From assembly GCA_938022165.1 (NCBI GenBank), contig CALIEI010000215.1:1-37085 (forward strand): 37,085 nt of DNA, in the 5' to 3' direction. The DNA is from an uncultured Saprospiraceae bacterium (GTDB lineage: Bacteria > Bacteroidota > Bacteroidia > Chitinophagales > Saprospiraceae). The notes beneath the pieces are model-generated. The model did no database searches, was not told where the DNA came from, and was given only the letters and a program-made list of their open reading frames with translations. Made by a program: the position numbers and the translations under genes. This document shows positions 24,535-32,551 of this stretch, in pieces (positions within the stretch are counted from its first letter, which is position 1; the number at the start of each line of letters is the position of its first letter).

Positions 24535-26004
24535 TTATATTTTCAATTCTTCTTTAAGAATTTCTTTATCGTCAAATGGAGTTTTCACTCCGTTAATTTC
24601 CTGATACTTTTCGTGCCCTTTCCCGGCCACTAAAATTATATCTCCAGCGTTTGCCAACTTACAAGCTGTTTTGATCGCTGCTCTTCTATCCTCTATTATC
24701 AGTACTGCACTCTGCTCTTCTGGACCCAACCCGGCTTCCATTTCTTTAAGAATCTGGTTTGGATCTTCCGTCCTAGGATTATCAGAAGTCAAAATTACTT
24801 GATCACTTAATCCAGCTGCAATCCTTGCCATCTTTGGTCGCTTGGTTTTATCTCTATCCCCACCGCATCCAATTACTGTGATTACTTTTGCAGCTTTATT
24901 CTTAGTATCAACTATTGTTTCCAGTACTTTCTTTAAAGCGTCTGGTGTGTGCGCATAATCCACTAATCCAATAATGGATCTTGCTTTATCAAACACATAT
25001 TCAAATCTTCCTTCTGCTGCTTTCAACTTGCTCATCTGCATCAGCAACTCATGTTCTGCAACCTCAAAAACATCTCCGCAAGCATACACGGCAAGCATAT
25101 TTTCAGCATTAAATCTGCCGATAATTCTGCTGTGTATTTGCTGGCCATTGATATTGAGTAGTGTCCCTACTAAATCTTGCTCAATGACTTTACCTTTATA
25201 GTCAGCAATACTTTGCAATGCATATGTCTTCACTTTTGCCTTCGTATTTTGCACCATTACAGCGCCTCGTTTATCATCTTGATTGACGATGGCATAAGCA
25301 GATTTTTTCAAATTGTCAAACAACCTTTTCTTTGTTGCGATATATGTTTTCATATCACCATGATAATTCAAATGATCATGAGAGATATTGCTAAAAATCG
25401 CTACATCAAAATCCAAGCCCGCTGTTCTTTCTTGATCTAGTGCATGAGAACTTACTTCCATAAAAGCATAATCACATCCTGCACTGACCATTCTATTTAG
25501 CAAGTCATTCAATGAAACTGGATTTGGTGTTGTATGCGTTGATTCAAATTCTTCTTGAACAACTACATTTTTAATGGTTGACAACAAACCTGTCTTGTAT
25601 CCTAGTCCATCAAATATTTGCTTCAGCAAACTGACAATGGTTGATTTTCCATTGGTTCCTGTAACCCCGATGAGTTTTAATTTTCTCGAAGGGTTGTCAT
25701 AAAAATTACAAGCCAGGATAGCTAATGCCTTTGCACTGTGCTTTACTTGTATTTGTATTATTTCATTTGATATATCTTCTTGCCAATCTTCTACGACTAT
25801 GCACTTTACTCCTTTCTCGATGACCTGAGCGATGTATTTATGTCCATCAGTTTGCTGTCCTTTGACTGCTACAAACAGACTATCATTATTTACTTTTCTG
25901 GAGTCAAATGCTACGCTTTTTATTAAAGCAGCACTTGGTAAGTGTTTTCTTTCTACTGCTACTCCCAGCAATAAATCTTCAATATTCAAACTTCGACTAT
26001 CCAT
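24535..26004 (-). CDS. murE: UDP-MurNAc-tripeptide synthetase MurE, meso-DAP type
   Basis: 489 residues. MurE adds the third amino acid to UDP-MurNAc-L-Ala-D-Glu. The ATP loop GVTGTNGKST (about 113-122), the UDP-site region THTTPNP, the carbamylated-lysine region and HTPDALKKVL are present. The motif DNPRTEDP (DNPR at 408-411) is the signature of enzymes that add meso-diaminopimelate, so the organism should have DAP-type peptidoglycan. ATG start; the gene begins one base after the ftsI stop, implying coupled translation. Notably its substrate is the product of MurD, whose gene is not in this cluster. Confidence 0.97.
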   Translation of the reverse strand: MDSRSLNIEDLLLGVAVERKHLPSAALIKSVAFDSRKVNNDSLFVAVKGQQTDGHKYIAQVIEKGVKCIVVEDWQEDISNEIIQIQVKHSAKALAILACNFYDNPSRKLKLIGVTGTNGKSTIVSLLKQIFDGLGYKTGLLSTIKNVVVQEEFESTHTTPNPVSLNDLLNRMVSAGCDYAFMEVSSHALDQERTAGLDFDVAIFSNISHDHLNYHGDMKTYIATKKRLFDNLKKSAYAIVNQDDKRGAVMVQNTKAKVKTYALQSIADYKGKVIEQDLVGTLLNINGQQIHSRIIGRFNAENMLAVYACGDVFEVAEHELLMQMSKLKAAEGRFEYVFDKARSIIGLVDYAHTPDALKKVLETIVDTKNKAAKVITVIGCGGDRDKTKRPKMARIAAGLSDQVILTSDNPRTEDPNQILKEMEAGLGPEEQSAVLIIEDRRAAIKTACKLANAGDIILVAGKGHEKYQEINGVKTPFDDKEILKEELKI

Positions 26005-26005
26005 T

Positions 26006-28156
26006 TTAGCCTAAAGTCAAATGAATAGTTTGCCCCTCAATTCTAGTCCCAGGACTGATGGATTGTTTTTTAACTTTCCCTTTTCCTTTGAACTTAACTT
26101 GTATGCCTTCATTTTCTAAAACATAAAGCGCATCTTTCACTCCCATCCCTACCACATTTGGTATCAGGTTTTCTCCTTTTGGTCTATCGATCAAAAAGAC
26201 AGAATCATTTCTTACTAAAGAAGTGGCCATCATCTCTTCTTCTGACTTTATTACAAATGGTACTTTCAATTCATTCAAAACCAGCTTCATATCTTCTAGA
26301 TTTCCTGCAAATGGTGGCGGCAAATCTTTATTTTCCAGTTTTGGTTTTTTATAATTATTTAATGCCAAGTGTAATTCTGGCTTTAAGTAAAATATATTGT
26401 CCATTATCTCTCTAAATACTGGCCCCGCTACATCCGCCCCATAAATACCATTCTGCTTCGGATCAGTAATCACAATGATGCATGAATATCTTGGTTGCTT
26501 AGAAGGAAAGTATCCTACAAATGAAGACCTATATCCTACTTTCTTTTTTGAGTTCTTTCTTTGGTTTTTATAGTTTATTTGTGCTGTTCCAGTTTTTCCA
26601 CTGAAACTATATTTTGGACTCTTTAATTTTCTTGCTGTACCCGACCTTACTACTTCTTCAAGTAATGTTTGCGCTTTTTCAATTGTACTTTTTGACGCAA
26701 TGCTTCCATTTAATGTTGTCGGTTTAAATTTCTTAACTACTCCGTTTTTGTTATAAATTTCTGAAACCAAGTAAGGCTTCATATACTCTCCATCATTTGC
26801 CACTGCATTATAGAAAGCAAGTATTTGCAATGGAGTCATTTGCATTTCGTATCCTATTGACATCCAAGGCAAGGTCAATCCAGACCATTCTTTAATTCCT
26901 CCTTCTGGATCCTTAATTACTGGATCCGGTTCTCCAACTATTTCTATTCCTGTTGGATAAGGAATGTTAAACTGTTCATATCTTCGAATCAGTTGCTTAG
27001 CTTTTATGTTACCTTTCTTGTCCGTCCCTTGATAATATTTTGAAGCAAGAGAAGCTATTGCAACATTTGAAGAATAAGCAATCGCATTCAACAAAGTGAT
27101 AGAGTCCATTTTAGAAGTTTTAGTTGATGAATCTACCATCTCCTCATCATAAAAAGTTCTCTTACCATTATATACTGGGATGCTATCATGGATATCAATT
27201 TTACCATCTTCAAGTAGTGCCATGACTGGTGCCAATTTAAGTACTGAGCCAGGTTCTATTTTTGATCCTATTCCATAATTGAAAGTCTCCCAATATCCTC
27301 CTTCCGTTTTTTCAAGATTCGCAAGCGCTTTGATTTGTCCAGTTTCAACATCCATCAGGATTACTGAACCGCTTTGTGCATCATGATGTTTTAAAGCATC
27401 GATTAACGCATTTTCTGCTACATCTTGCATTCCAATATCTAGCGTTGTTCGCACATTTGAACCATCTTCCGGTTCAATTTCTGCTTGCTCATTTATTGGT
27501 ATTCTTGTTTTCTCACTTACTCTTAGTGTTAGTCGCTGTCCATCTTTTCCCGACAGAAAATTATCATAAGCACCTTCTATTCCTACATCGTTTGCTCCTT
27601 CTCTACTGGCATAACCAATAGTTCGTTTCGCAAGCAAATTGAAAGGCATTTCTCTCTTGAGTACACGCTCAACTATAAGTCCACCTCTATGTCTTCCTCT
27701 ATTGAAAATAGGAAAGCTGGCTATTTGATTCTTCTTTTCAAAAGATACATTCTTGGCTATAGTAAAGTATCTCGCTCCTTTTGCTTTAGCTTCTTTTAAG
27801 CGCCTAAGCTGTCCACCTGGTGTGTATTTATTATTCACATAGGTAGATAAGCAGTAAGCTAGTGAATCTACATTTTCTTCAAAGACCTTTTTGGTTAGAC
27901 CATTCACTTGCAAATCAAAGTGAATGTCGTATTTATCAATGGAGCCTGCTAATAGACTACCATCGTCTGACATAATATTTCCTCTCAAAGCAGGTACCTT
28001 TTCGTACCGTACATAATTCTCTTTTGCAATCGCCCTCCATTTGTCTCCTTCGAGTACCGCGATCTTAAACGTTTGACCGAATAGTGCTATAGCCGCTAAA
28101 ACAAATGCTCCAAGCACGATATACATTCTTACAAGAACCTCGTTTTTTATATTCAT
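26006..28156 (-). CDS. ftsI: Septal penicillin-binding protein FtsI (PBP3) with a PASTA domain
   Basis: 716 residues. FtsI is the class B transpeptidase that cross-links septal peptidoglycan with FtsW. An N-terminal membrane anchor (residues about 8-30, MYIVLGAFVLAAIALFGQTF) leads to the dimerisation domain (ALRGNIMSDDGSLLA) and the transpeptidase domain with SVLK (Ser304, Lys307), SSN (Ser362-x-Asn364) and KTGT (521-524). The last 55 residues (LIPNVVGMGVKDALYVLENEGIQVKFKGKG to the end) are a PASTA domain, common in Bacteroidota and Gram-positive division PBPs and absent from E. coli FtsI. Gaps are 11 bases from ftsL and 1 base to murE. All catalytic residues are present, so it is expected to be active. 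Confidence 0.96.
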   Translation of the reverse strand: MNIKNEVLVRMYIVLGAFVLAAIALFGQTFKIAVLEGDKWRAIAKENYVRYEKVPALRGNIMSDDGSLLAGSIDKYDIHFDLQVNGLTKKVFEENVDSLAYCLSTYVNNKYTPGGQLRRLKEAKAKGARYFTIAKNVSFEKKNQIASFPIFNRGRHRGGLIVERVLKREMPFNLLAKRTIGYASREGANDVGIEGAYDNFLSGKDGQRLTLRVSEKTRIPINEQAEIEPEDGSNVRTTLDIGMQDVAENALIDALKHHDAQSGSVILMDVETGQIKALANLEKTEGGYWETFNYGIGSKIEPGSVLKLAPVMALLEDGKIDIHDSIPVYNGKRTFYDEEMVDSSTKTSKMDSITLLNAIAYSSNVAIASLASKYYQGTDKKGNIKAKQLIRRYEQFNIPYPTGIEIVGEPDPVIKDPEGGIKEWSGLTLPWMSIGYEMQMTPLQILAFYNAVANDGEYMKPYLVSEIYNKNGVVKKFKPTTLNGSIASKSTIEKAQTLLEEVVRSGTARKLKSPKYSFSGKTGTAQINYKNQRKNSKKKVGYRSSFVGYFPSKQPRYSCIIVITDPKQNGIYGADVAGPVFREIMDNIFYLKPELHLALNNYKKPKLENKDLPPPFAGNLEDMKLVLNELKVPFVIKSEEEMMATSLVRNDSVFLIDRPKGENLIPNVVGMGVKDALYVLENEGIQVKFKGKGKVKKQSISPGTRIEGQTIHLTLG

Positions 28157-28167
28157 CCTACCTCTTC

Positions 28168-28482
28168 CTAATTAACTACGATTCTATAAGGCCTACTCTT
28201 CGGCGGAGCTAAGCCTAATTGCTTAACATCATTTTCTATTCGGGTATGCTTCTTCTCATGCATCAAGGTTGACAATATTTGCATATGTTCTCGCTTAAGG
28301 CTTTGCACTTCCGCTTCCACTTTTCTTATCTTTCTAGCTTGCTTCTCACTGTAGTGCGAATTGGCTATGTACATAACTCCCAAGAACCCGATGAACAAAA
28401 TCATTGGAACATTTTCCATTCTTCGTTCAGAGTTATTCTGACGCCAAAAGAATACTTTATCCCAAAAATTTCTTCTTGCCAT
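28168..28482 (-). CDS. ftsL: FtsL-like cell division protein
   Basis: 104 residues. A basic N-terminal tail (MARRNFWDKVFFWRQNNSERRMEN), one transmembrane helix (VPMILFIGFLGVMYIANS) and a predicted coiled coil (HYSEKQARKIRKVEAEVQSLKREHMQILSTLMHEKKHTRIENDVKQLGL) give the FtsL architecture, with the typical ending LGLAPPKSRPYRIVVN. FtsL forms a complex with FtsB and FtsQ and activates FtsW-FtsI. Sequence identity in this family is low, so the call rests on shape, size and its position between rsmH and ftsI. 152 bases separate it from rsmH, containing a TGGTAG/CTACCA hairpin (28518-28531). Confidence 0.85.
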   Translation of the reverse strand: MARRNFWDKVFFWRQNNSERRMENVPMILFIGFLGVMYIANSHYSEKQARKIRKVEAEVQSLKREHMQILSTLMHEKKHTRIENDVKQLGLAPPKSRPYRIVVN

Positions 28483-28634
28483 GGGGGTTTATTAATTAAA
28501 TTAAATAAGTGATCTACTGGTAGAACTACCAATACTTTGTGTGTCGCCTTTCTTATATGGTATAGAAGAACTGTCAAGAATATCAAACGCTGCGGTAGGG
28601 TTTGCAACGATGCCACAATGGGCTTAGATATTGA

Positions 28635-29534
28635 CTATATTTTCTCTGCTATTCTCAATCTTGCACTCCGTGCTCTACTATTCATTTTCACTTCCTCCTC
28701 AGTTGGCAATATTGGCTTTTTAGTTATGATCTTAAAAGGCCTGGTATGATTGCCGAAAAAATCTTTCTCAATTTCTCCTTTGACATTTCCTGTCTTAAAG
28801 AAATTTTTAACCATCCTATCTTCTAGTGAATGGTAGGATATAATGGAAACTCTTCCTCCTACTTTCAAAGTTTCTAAAACTTGAGTAAGAAAAGACTCTA
28901 AAGTCCCCATTTCGTCATTCACTTCTATTCGGATCGCCTGAAACAACTGAGCGAGATATTTATTCCTATTGCCTCTTATCATTGGGTCGATTATCTTCAA
29001 AAAGCCAGCTATATCTGAAAACTTTTGTTGACTTCTCTCTGCCACTATGAAAGCTGCTAAGGTCTTTGCATTTCTCACTTCTCCATATCTGCTAAATATA
29101 GATTGTAAATCCTCTGCTGAATATTTATTCAAAATGTCTGAAGCAGTAAGCTCTCCTGATTTGTCCATCCGCATATCCAAGTCGCCTTGAAATCGAAATG
29201 AAAAACCTCTATCAGCGGTATCAAACTGATAAGATGATACGCCTAGATCTGCTAATACTCCATCGACTTGCTGATGACCATTGACTCTAAGAAATCTTTT
29301 AAGATGTTTGAAATTTGCATTGTTTAATACAAATCGTTCATCGTCAATTGAATTTCTAAGACTGTCGGTATCTTGATCAAAAGCTACGAGGCGACCTTTG
29401 TCGCCAAGATGTTTTATTATTTCACGCGAATGAGATCCACCTCCAAAGGTGACATCTACGATAACGCTATCTTTATTTATTGATAATCCCTCAACACTCT
29501 CTTTCAGCAATACGGGTACGTGATAGGTACTCAT
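28635..29534 (-). CDS. rsmH: 16S rRNA (cytosine-1402-N4)-methyltransferase RsmH
   Basis: 299 residues, slightly shorter than the 313 of E. coli. RsmH (formerly MraW) methylates N4 of C1402 in the ribosomal P site using AdoMet. The start STYHVPVLLKESVEGL, the AdoMet loop VDVTFGGGSHSREIIKHLGDKGRLVAFDQD, the DLGVSSYQFDTADRGFSFR signature, and VNDEMGTLESFLTQ followed by ISYHSLEDRMVKNFFK are all family hallmarks. Its ATG overlaps the mraZ stop as ATGA (29531-29534), so translation is coupled to mraZ. Confidence 0.97.
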   Translation of the reverse strand: MSTYHVPVLLKESVEGLSINKDSVIVDVTFGGGSHSREIIKHLGDKGRLVAFDQDTDSLRNSIDDERFVLNNANFKHLKRFLRVNGHQQVDGVLADLGVSSYQFDTADRGFSFRFQGDLDMRMDKSGELTASDILNKYSAEDLQSIFSRYGEVRNAKTLAAFIVAERSQQKFSDIAGFLKIIDPMIRGNRNKYLAQLFQAIRIEVNDEMGTLESFLTQVLETLKVGGRVSIISYHSLEDRMVKNFFKTGNVKGEIEKDFFGNHTRPFKIITKKPILPTEEEVKMNSRARSARLRIAEKI

Positions 29535-30007
29535 ATGTCTAGTACATCAAAATCATCGCTAATAGATTTCAGAATCTCTGTATTAAATTCTGTCTTTTCG
29601 GGATCAGGCACTTTCACAAAGTTCTCCATGTACAATTCTTCGTTCCATATCTCTACTTTGTTTTTATACGCCAAGAGCACAACCTTCTTTTCTATGCCCG
29701 CATACATCTGTTGCTGCTTGCTAATCAATAAGCGATCTGCCGAATCAAGATCTAAGACAGAAATCCCCGCTAAGAGAAATCTTTGGGTGTGTCTAGATTC
29801 AGGATCAAAACCATTCAATTTATTCAGCTGGGCTGAAATCTTATCCCAAACATTTTTGGGGTAAATATTAAGATGCTTTTCAAATCCACGATTGATGACA
29901 AACTTGTCGCGGAAGTCTTTGTGTAATTGTGAAAGTAACTTGCCCGGCATGTGAATGCGACCCTTCGCATCCACCTTACAGTAGTATTCTCCTTGTAAAG
30001 CGGGCAT
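29531..30007 (-). CDS. mraZ: Transcriptional regulator MraZ
   Basis: 158 residues. MraZ is a DNA-binding protein with two SpoVT-AbrB-like swapped-hairpin domains that forms a ring-shaped oligomer and controls the dcw operon it heads. The first domain has the canonical DAKGRIHMPGKLL motif (residues about 13-25). The second (LDSADRLLISKQQQMYAGIEKKVVLLAYKNKVEIWNEELY) is degenerate: the expected D-x-x-GR-x-x-x-P motif reads DSADRLLIS, without the Gly and Pro. Whether this alters DNA binding is unknown. It is the first gene of the cluster, overlaps rsmH by 4 bases, and has a likely self-binding site (four GTGT boxes) 57-90 bases upstream. Confidence 0.95.
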   Translation of the reverse strand: MPALQGEYYCKVDAKGRIHMPGKLLSQLHKDFRDKFVINRGFEKHLNIYPKNVWDKISAQLNKLNGFDPESRHTQRFLLAGISVLDLDSADRLLISKQQQMYAGIEKKVVLLAYKNKVEIWNEELYMENFVKVPDPEKTEFNTEILKSISDDFDVLDI

Positions 30008-30063
30008 GTTTTTTAGTGCTTCTTAATTGTAGCGCTAAGATAGGTTAAATTGAAGACAAAAAG

Positions 30064-30097
30064 ACACTAATTGACACAAAAAAACACTTTTTCACAC
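30064..30097 (-). promoter_or_regulatory. Candidate MraZ operator: four GTGT boxes at 10-base period
   Basis: On the minus strand GTGT occurs at 30097-30094, 30087-30084, 30077-30074 and 30067-30064, exactly 10 bases apart, with T/A-rich spacers; one box reads AAAAAGTGT. A fifth, weaker unit (GTCTT, ending at 30055) follows. MraZ operators are known to be direct repeats at 10-base period: TGGGN boxes in E. coli and AAAGTG[T/G] boxes in Mollicutes. The array lies 57-90 bases upstream of the mraZ ATG, the expected place for autoregulation. Confidence 0.7.
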
Positions 30098-30159
30098 CGT
30101 TTCTTTCCAATATTTTACCGATACCTCATTCGGTTGCCTAATTATCATCAATATGCTAA

Positions 30160-30167
30160 CAAATATA
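30160..30167 (-). promoter_or_regulatory. Bacteroidota -7 box (TATATTTG) of the dcw operon
   Basis: The minus strand reads TATATTTG, matching TAnnTTTG, about 62 bases upstream of the first GTGT box. Transcription would start near 30150, placing the MraZ boxes in the early transcribed region. A short palindrome AAGTGT-a-ACACTT (30179-30191) lies 11 bases further upstream where a -33 element would sit; its half-site matches the MraZ box core. No clear -33 TTG was seen. Confidence 0.5.
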
Positions 30168-30218
30168 TACAATTTTGTAAGTGTAACACTTATATATAGT
30201 CTTTTTATTGTATATGTT

Positions 30219-30255
30219 GTGGGAAAATATTTTGACACTCAATGAACTTTCCCAC
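30219..30255. promoter_or_regulatory. Inverted repeat GTGGGAAA...TTTCCCAC upstream of the mraZ promoter
   Basis: Perfect 8-base arms (30219-30226 and 30248-30255) are separated by 21 bases. The arm spacing (29 bases between starts) puts them about three helical turns apart, which suits a dimeric regulator, but it could also be part of the 3' region of the gene ending at 30372. Confidence 0.35.
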
Positions 30256-30371
30256 CAAAGTTTAATTCTGGACTAAAAACGCTCAAAAACCAATAGAAAT
30301 TGACACGTTATACCTATTCAAAGATGCTTACTAAGGAAAATAGTAGAAAACGGCACGCTAGTAGAGACCTA

Positions 30372-31127
30372 CTAGGCAAACTTTTTAATAGAAGCCCCTT
30401 TGTTTTGGGCAGGTTGGATTTTACTCATTCTCATTGCGATTACGCCCTTAATGGCTTCACCAACTATACTGGTGGACATCTTGGAGACGCCCTCCTCTCT
30501 ATCTTTGAAGGTGATCGGCACCTCAGATAGCTTGAATCCTAGCTTATAAGCATTATATTTCATCTCTATCTGAAATGCATAGCCCACAAACTTGATATTA
30601 TCTAGATCAATTGTTTCAAGGACCTCTTTACTATAGCATACAAATCCTGCGGTTGGGTCCTTTACATTCATTCCAGTGATCATTCGCACATATATAGACC
30701 CTCCATATGATAAGGCCAATCTGTACCAATCCCAATTTACAACTCCCCCTCCTTTGATGTACCTTGAACCAACAGACATATCAGCACCACCTTCTTTACA
30801 TGCTCTATACAAATCGAGCAAACTATTTGGATCATGCGAAAAATCGGCGTCCATCTCATATATATAGGCATAGTCTCTTTGGATAGCCCATTTAAAACCA
30901 GCTATATACGCTTTACCAAGCCCCTCTTTTCCAGCTCTTGATAATAAATGTACTTTATCTCCTTTTTTCTCTTGGATTTCATGGACTATATCACCAGTTC
31001 CATCAGGCGAATTGTCATCCACAATGAGCACATGAAAGTCATGCGGCAAGCCTAATACAGCCTCAATTATCTGGGCTACATTTTCTTTTTCATTGTATGT
31101 CGGTATGATTACTAAGCTATCTGACAA
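30372..31127 (-). CDS. Polyprenyl-phosphate mannosyltransferase (DPM1-like GT2)
   Basis: 251 residues. It belongs to glycosyltransferase family 2 and resembles dolichol-phosphate mannose synthase, which moves a hexose from a nucleotide sugar to a polyprenyl phosphate at the cytoplasmic membrane face. Motifs: IIPTYNEKENV at the N-terminus, VDDNSPDGT, EMDADFSHDP (the metal-binding DAD), VGSRYIKGGGVVNWDWYRLALSYGG, and DPTAGFVCYSKEVL. Like DPM1 it has no C-terminal membrane helices. The start codon is TTG; an in-frame stop lies 15 bases upstream and no ATG fits before the first motif. It is transcribed in the same direction as the dcw cluster but 364 bases precede mraZ, so it is probably a separate unit. 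Confidence 0.93.
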   Translation of the reverse strand: MSDSLVIIPTYNEKENVAQIIEAVLGLPHDFHVLIVDDNSPDGTGDIVHEIQEKKGDKVHLLSRAGKEGLGKAYIAGFKWAIQRDYAYIYEMDADFSHDPNSLLDLYRACKEGGADMSVGSRYIKGGGVVNWDWYRLALSYGGSIYVRMITGMNVKDPTAGFVCYSKEVLETIDLDNIKFVGYAFQIEMKYNAYKLGFKLSEVPITFKDREEGVSKMSTSIVGEAIKGVIAMRMSKIQPAQNKGASIKKFA

Positions 31128-31303
31128 TCTTATTCTATCTTATATTTAAGTAATAACGTGAATTCTTACCATTTTGATTAATATTTAAGGGGGAAATTGA
31201 GTTAATAAACACCAAATAGTCAAGCGAGCAAGCTGGACATACCCACTTTGAGGGAATAAGTCTAAATTAGAGTATCCGTATGTAAACGCGAATAAGAGCA
31301 AGT

Positions 31304-32272
31304 ATGAATTCACATTTTTCTGACTATCTATTGAAAATCACCAATTCAAGTAAGTATATAGAACTAGAAATAATCCAATCCCTTTGGAGTAACTATGGCA
31401 AAATTTCTCGTTACCAATTAGATAGCCCAGAACTAGAAACTGTAGTCATTAAGTTTATCAATTTATCTAAACCCTCTACCCACCCCAGAGGCTGGAACAC
31501 TAGTACATCTCATCAAAGAAAAGTAAAATCATACGAGATCGAAACCCACTGGTATGAAGAATGGAGTCAAGATTGTAACACGAATTGCCGCATACCAAAA
31601 CTAATAGGAAGCTTCGAAAACAAATCTGATCAATGGATCATTCTCGAAGATCTTAATCCAACCTTCCCCTTAAGGAAGTATGATTTGAATATTGACGAAG
31701 TAAAAGTGTGTTTAAAGTGGCTCGCTAATTTTCACGGGACTTTCATGGGGCGAGAGCCAAAAGGATTATGGAAGGTCGGTACGTATTGGAATCTAGAAAC
31801 GCGTCCGGATGAATGGAAACTAATAGCGCATGCTGAGTTAAAATCAAAAGCACACCTTATCGATGATCTTCTTAATCAATGTAAACATCAAACAATAGTA
31901 CACGGCGATGCAAAGTTGGCAAACTTCTGTTTTTCTGAAAATGGGGAGCAGGTCGCTGCTGTAGATTTTCAATATGTAGGTGGTGGCTGTGGCATGAAAG
32001 ACGTAGCCTATTTTTTGGGTAGTTGTTTGTCTGGCGGAGAATGCAAAAGGTATGAAGATGAGCTATTGAGTTTTTACTTTACTCAGCTGGAAAGCGCCAT
32101 CAATTTTTCAGATACCAAAAATGTATTTGAAGATCTGGAGGAAGAGTGGAGACGAATGTACCCTATCGCTTGCACTGACTTCAATCGTTTTCTTTTTGGA
32201 TGGATGCCTACACATCAAAAATTGAATGCTTACAATATGAGTATGATGGAGGAAGTTTTGGCTGTACTTTAG
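31304..32272 (+). CDS. CHK/EcKinase-like aminoglycoside-phosphotransferase-fold kinase
   Basis: 322 residues with a protein-kinase-like fold of the aminoglycoside phosphotransferase superfamily, closest in style to the ecdysteroid kinase-like (EcKinase/CHK) group. The catalytic loop IVHGDAKLANFCF (HGD-x4-N) and the metal site VAAVDFQYVGGGCGMKDVAYFLGS are clear, as is the hinge region WIILEDLNPTFPL followed by LKWLANFHGTFMG. The N-terminal lobe includes VVIKFINL, where the Lys would contact ATP. Bacterial members phosphorylate small alcohols or sugars; the substrate here is unknown, and annotation as an oxidoreductase or ecdysteroid kinase would overstate it. It is divergent from the glycosyltransferase gene and converges on the DinB-like gene. 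Copy B of the structured element begins 6 bases after its stop. Confidence 0.85.
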   Translation: MNSHFSDYLLKITNSSKYIELEIIQSLWSNYGKISRYQLDSPELETVVIKFINLSKPSTHPRGWNTSTSHQRKVKSYEIETHWYEEWSQDCNTNCRIPKLIGSFENKSDQWIILEDLNPTFPLRKYDLNIDEVKVCLKWLANFHGTFMGREPKGLWKVGTYWNLETRPDEWKLIAHAELKSKAHLIDDLLNQCKHQTIVHGDAKLANFCFSENGEQVAAVDFQYVGGGCGMKDVAYFLGSCLSGGECKRYEDELLSFYFTQLESAINFSDTKNVFEDLEEEWRRMYPIACTDFNRFLFGWMPTHQKLNAYNMSMMEEVLAVL

Positions 32273-32278
32273 TCATAT

Positions 32279-32426
32279 ACGGGCGAGGCGAATAGCCGGA
32301 AGCCCTACATGGACTAGCGGTAGAAGCGGTATCCCGCCCCTTTGCGGGGTAGTAGCGGATGACGCGACCACGAATGAAGGTAGTATGTGCGATAGCTAAA
32401 TACTACCGCAATGAAGTGGGAGGCCC
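32279..32426 (+). repeat. Structured intergenic element, copy B
   Basis: Copy B of the element at 15471-15604. First stem: GGGC (32281-32284) with GCCC (32302-32305), enclosing GGC-gaata-GCC. Second stem: ATCCCGC (32331-32337) with GCGGGGT (32344-32350). Third stem: GGTAGTAT (32379-32386) with ATACTACC (32400-32407). It ends AGTGGGAGGCCC (32415-32426). It starts 6 bases after the kinase stop and lies between convergent genes, so it could also serve as a transcription barrier. A heptamer AATTATA run (about 32432-32462) follows. Confidence 0.75.
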
Positions 32427-32431
32427 CGAAA

Positions 32432-32462
32432 TAATTATAAATGGTGAATTATAAATTATAAA
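32432..32462. repeat. Heptamer run AATTATA beside element copy B
   Basis: AATTATAAAT, then GAATTATA, AATTATA, AATG follow directly after the structured element, with a 7-base period in the second half. It parallels the GAATTAT array after the GC-rich block at 13408-13578. Confidence 0.55.
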
Positions 32463-32551
32463 TGCAGCGCTTATGTGTACTTAGAATTTATAATAGATTT
32501 TCAACTAGGGTTAAGTAAAAATTATCTTAGCGGCTCAACAACCACCATTAA

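Larger units (their letters stand above)
30008..30371. other. 364-base control region between the glycosyltransferase gene and mraZ
   Basis: No gene. From mraZ outward it holds the GTGT box array, a TATATTTG box, the AAGTGT/ACACTT palindrome and the GTGGGAAA inverted repeat. The remaining 100 bases up to 30371 show nothing recognisable and no obvious terminator for the gene ending at 30372. Confidence 0.6.

Noticed and set aside
26006-28156. Possible loss of activity in FtsI because the SxxK motif reads SVLK, not STFK
   Set aside because: Only the variable middle residues differ; Ser304, Lys307, SSN and KTGT are intact, so the enzyme should be active.
28401-28616. 71-residue minus-strand frame between rsmH and ftsL
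   Set aside because: It overlaps the N-terminus of ftsL in another frame and has no family features; ftsL explains the region better.
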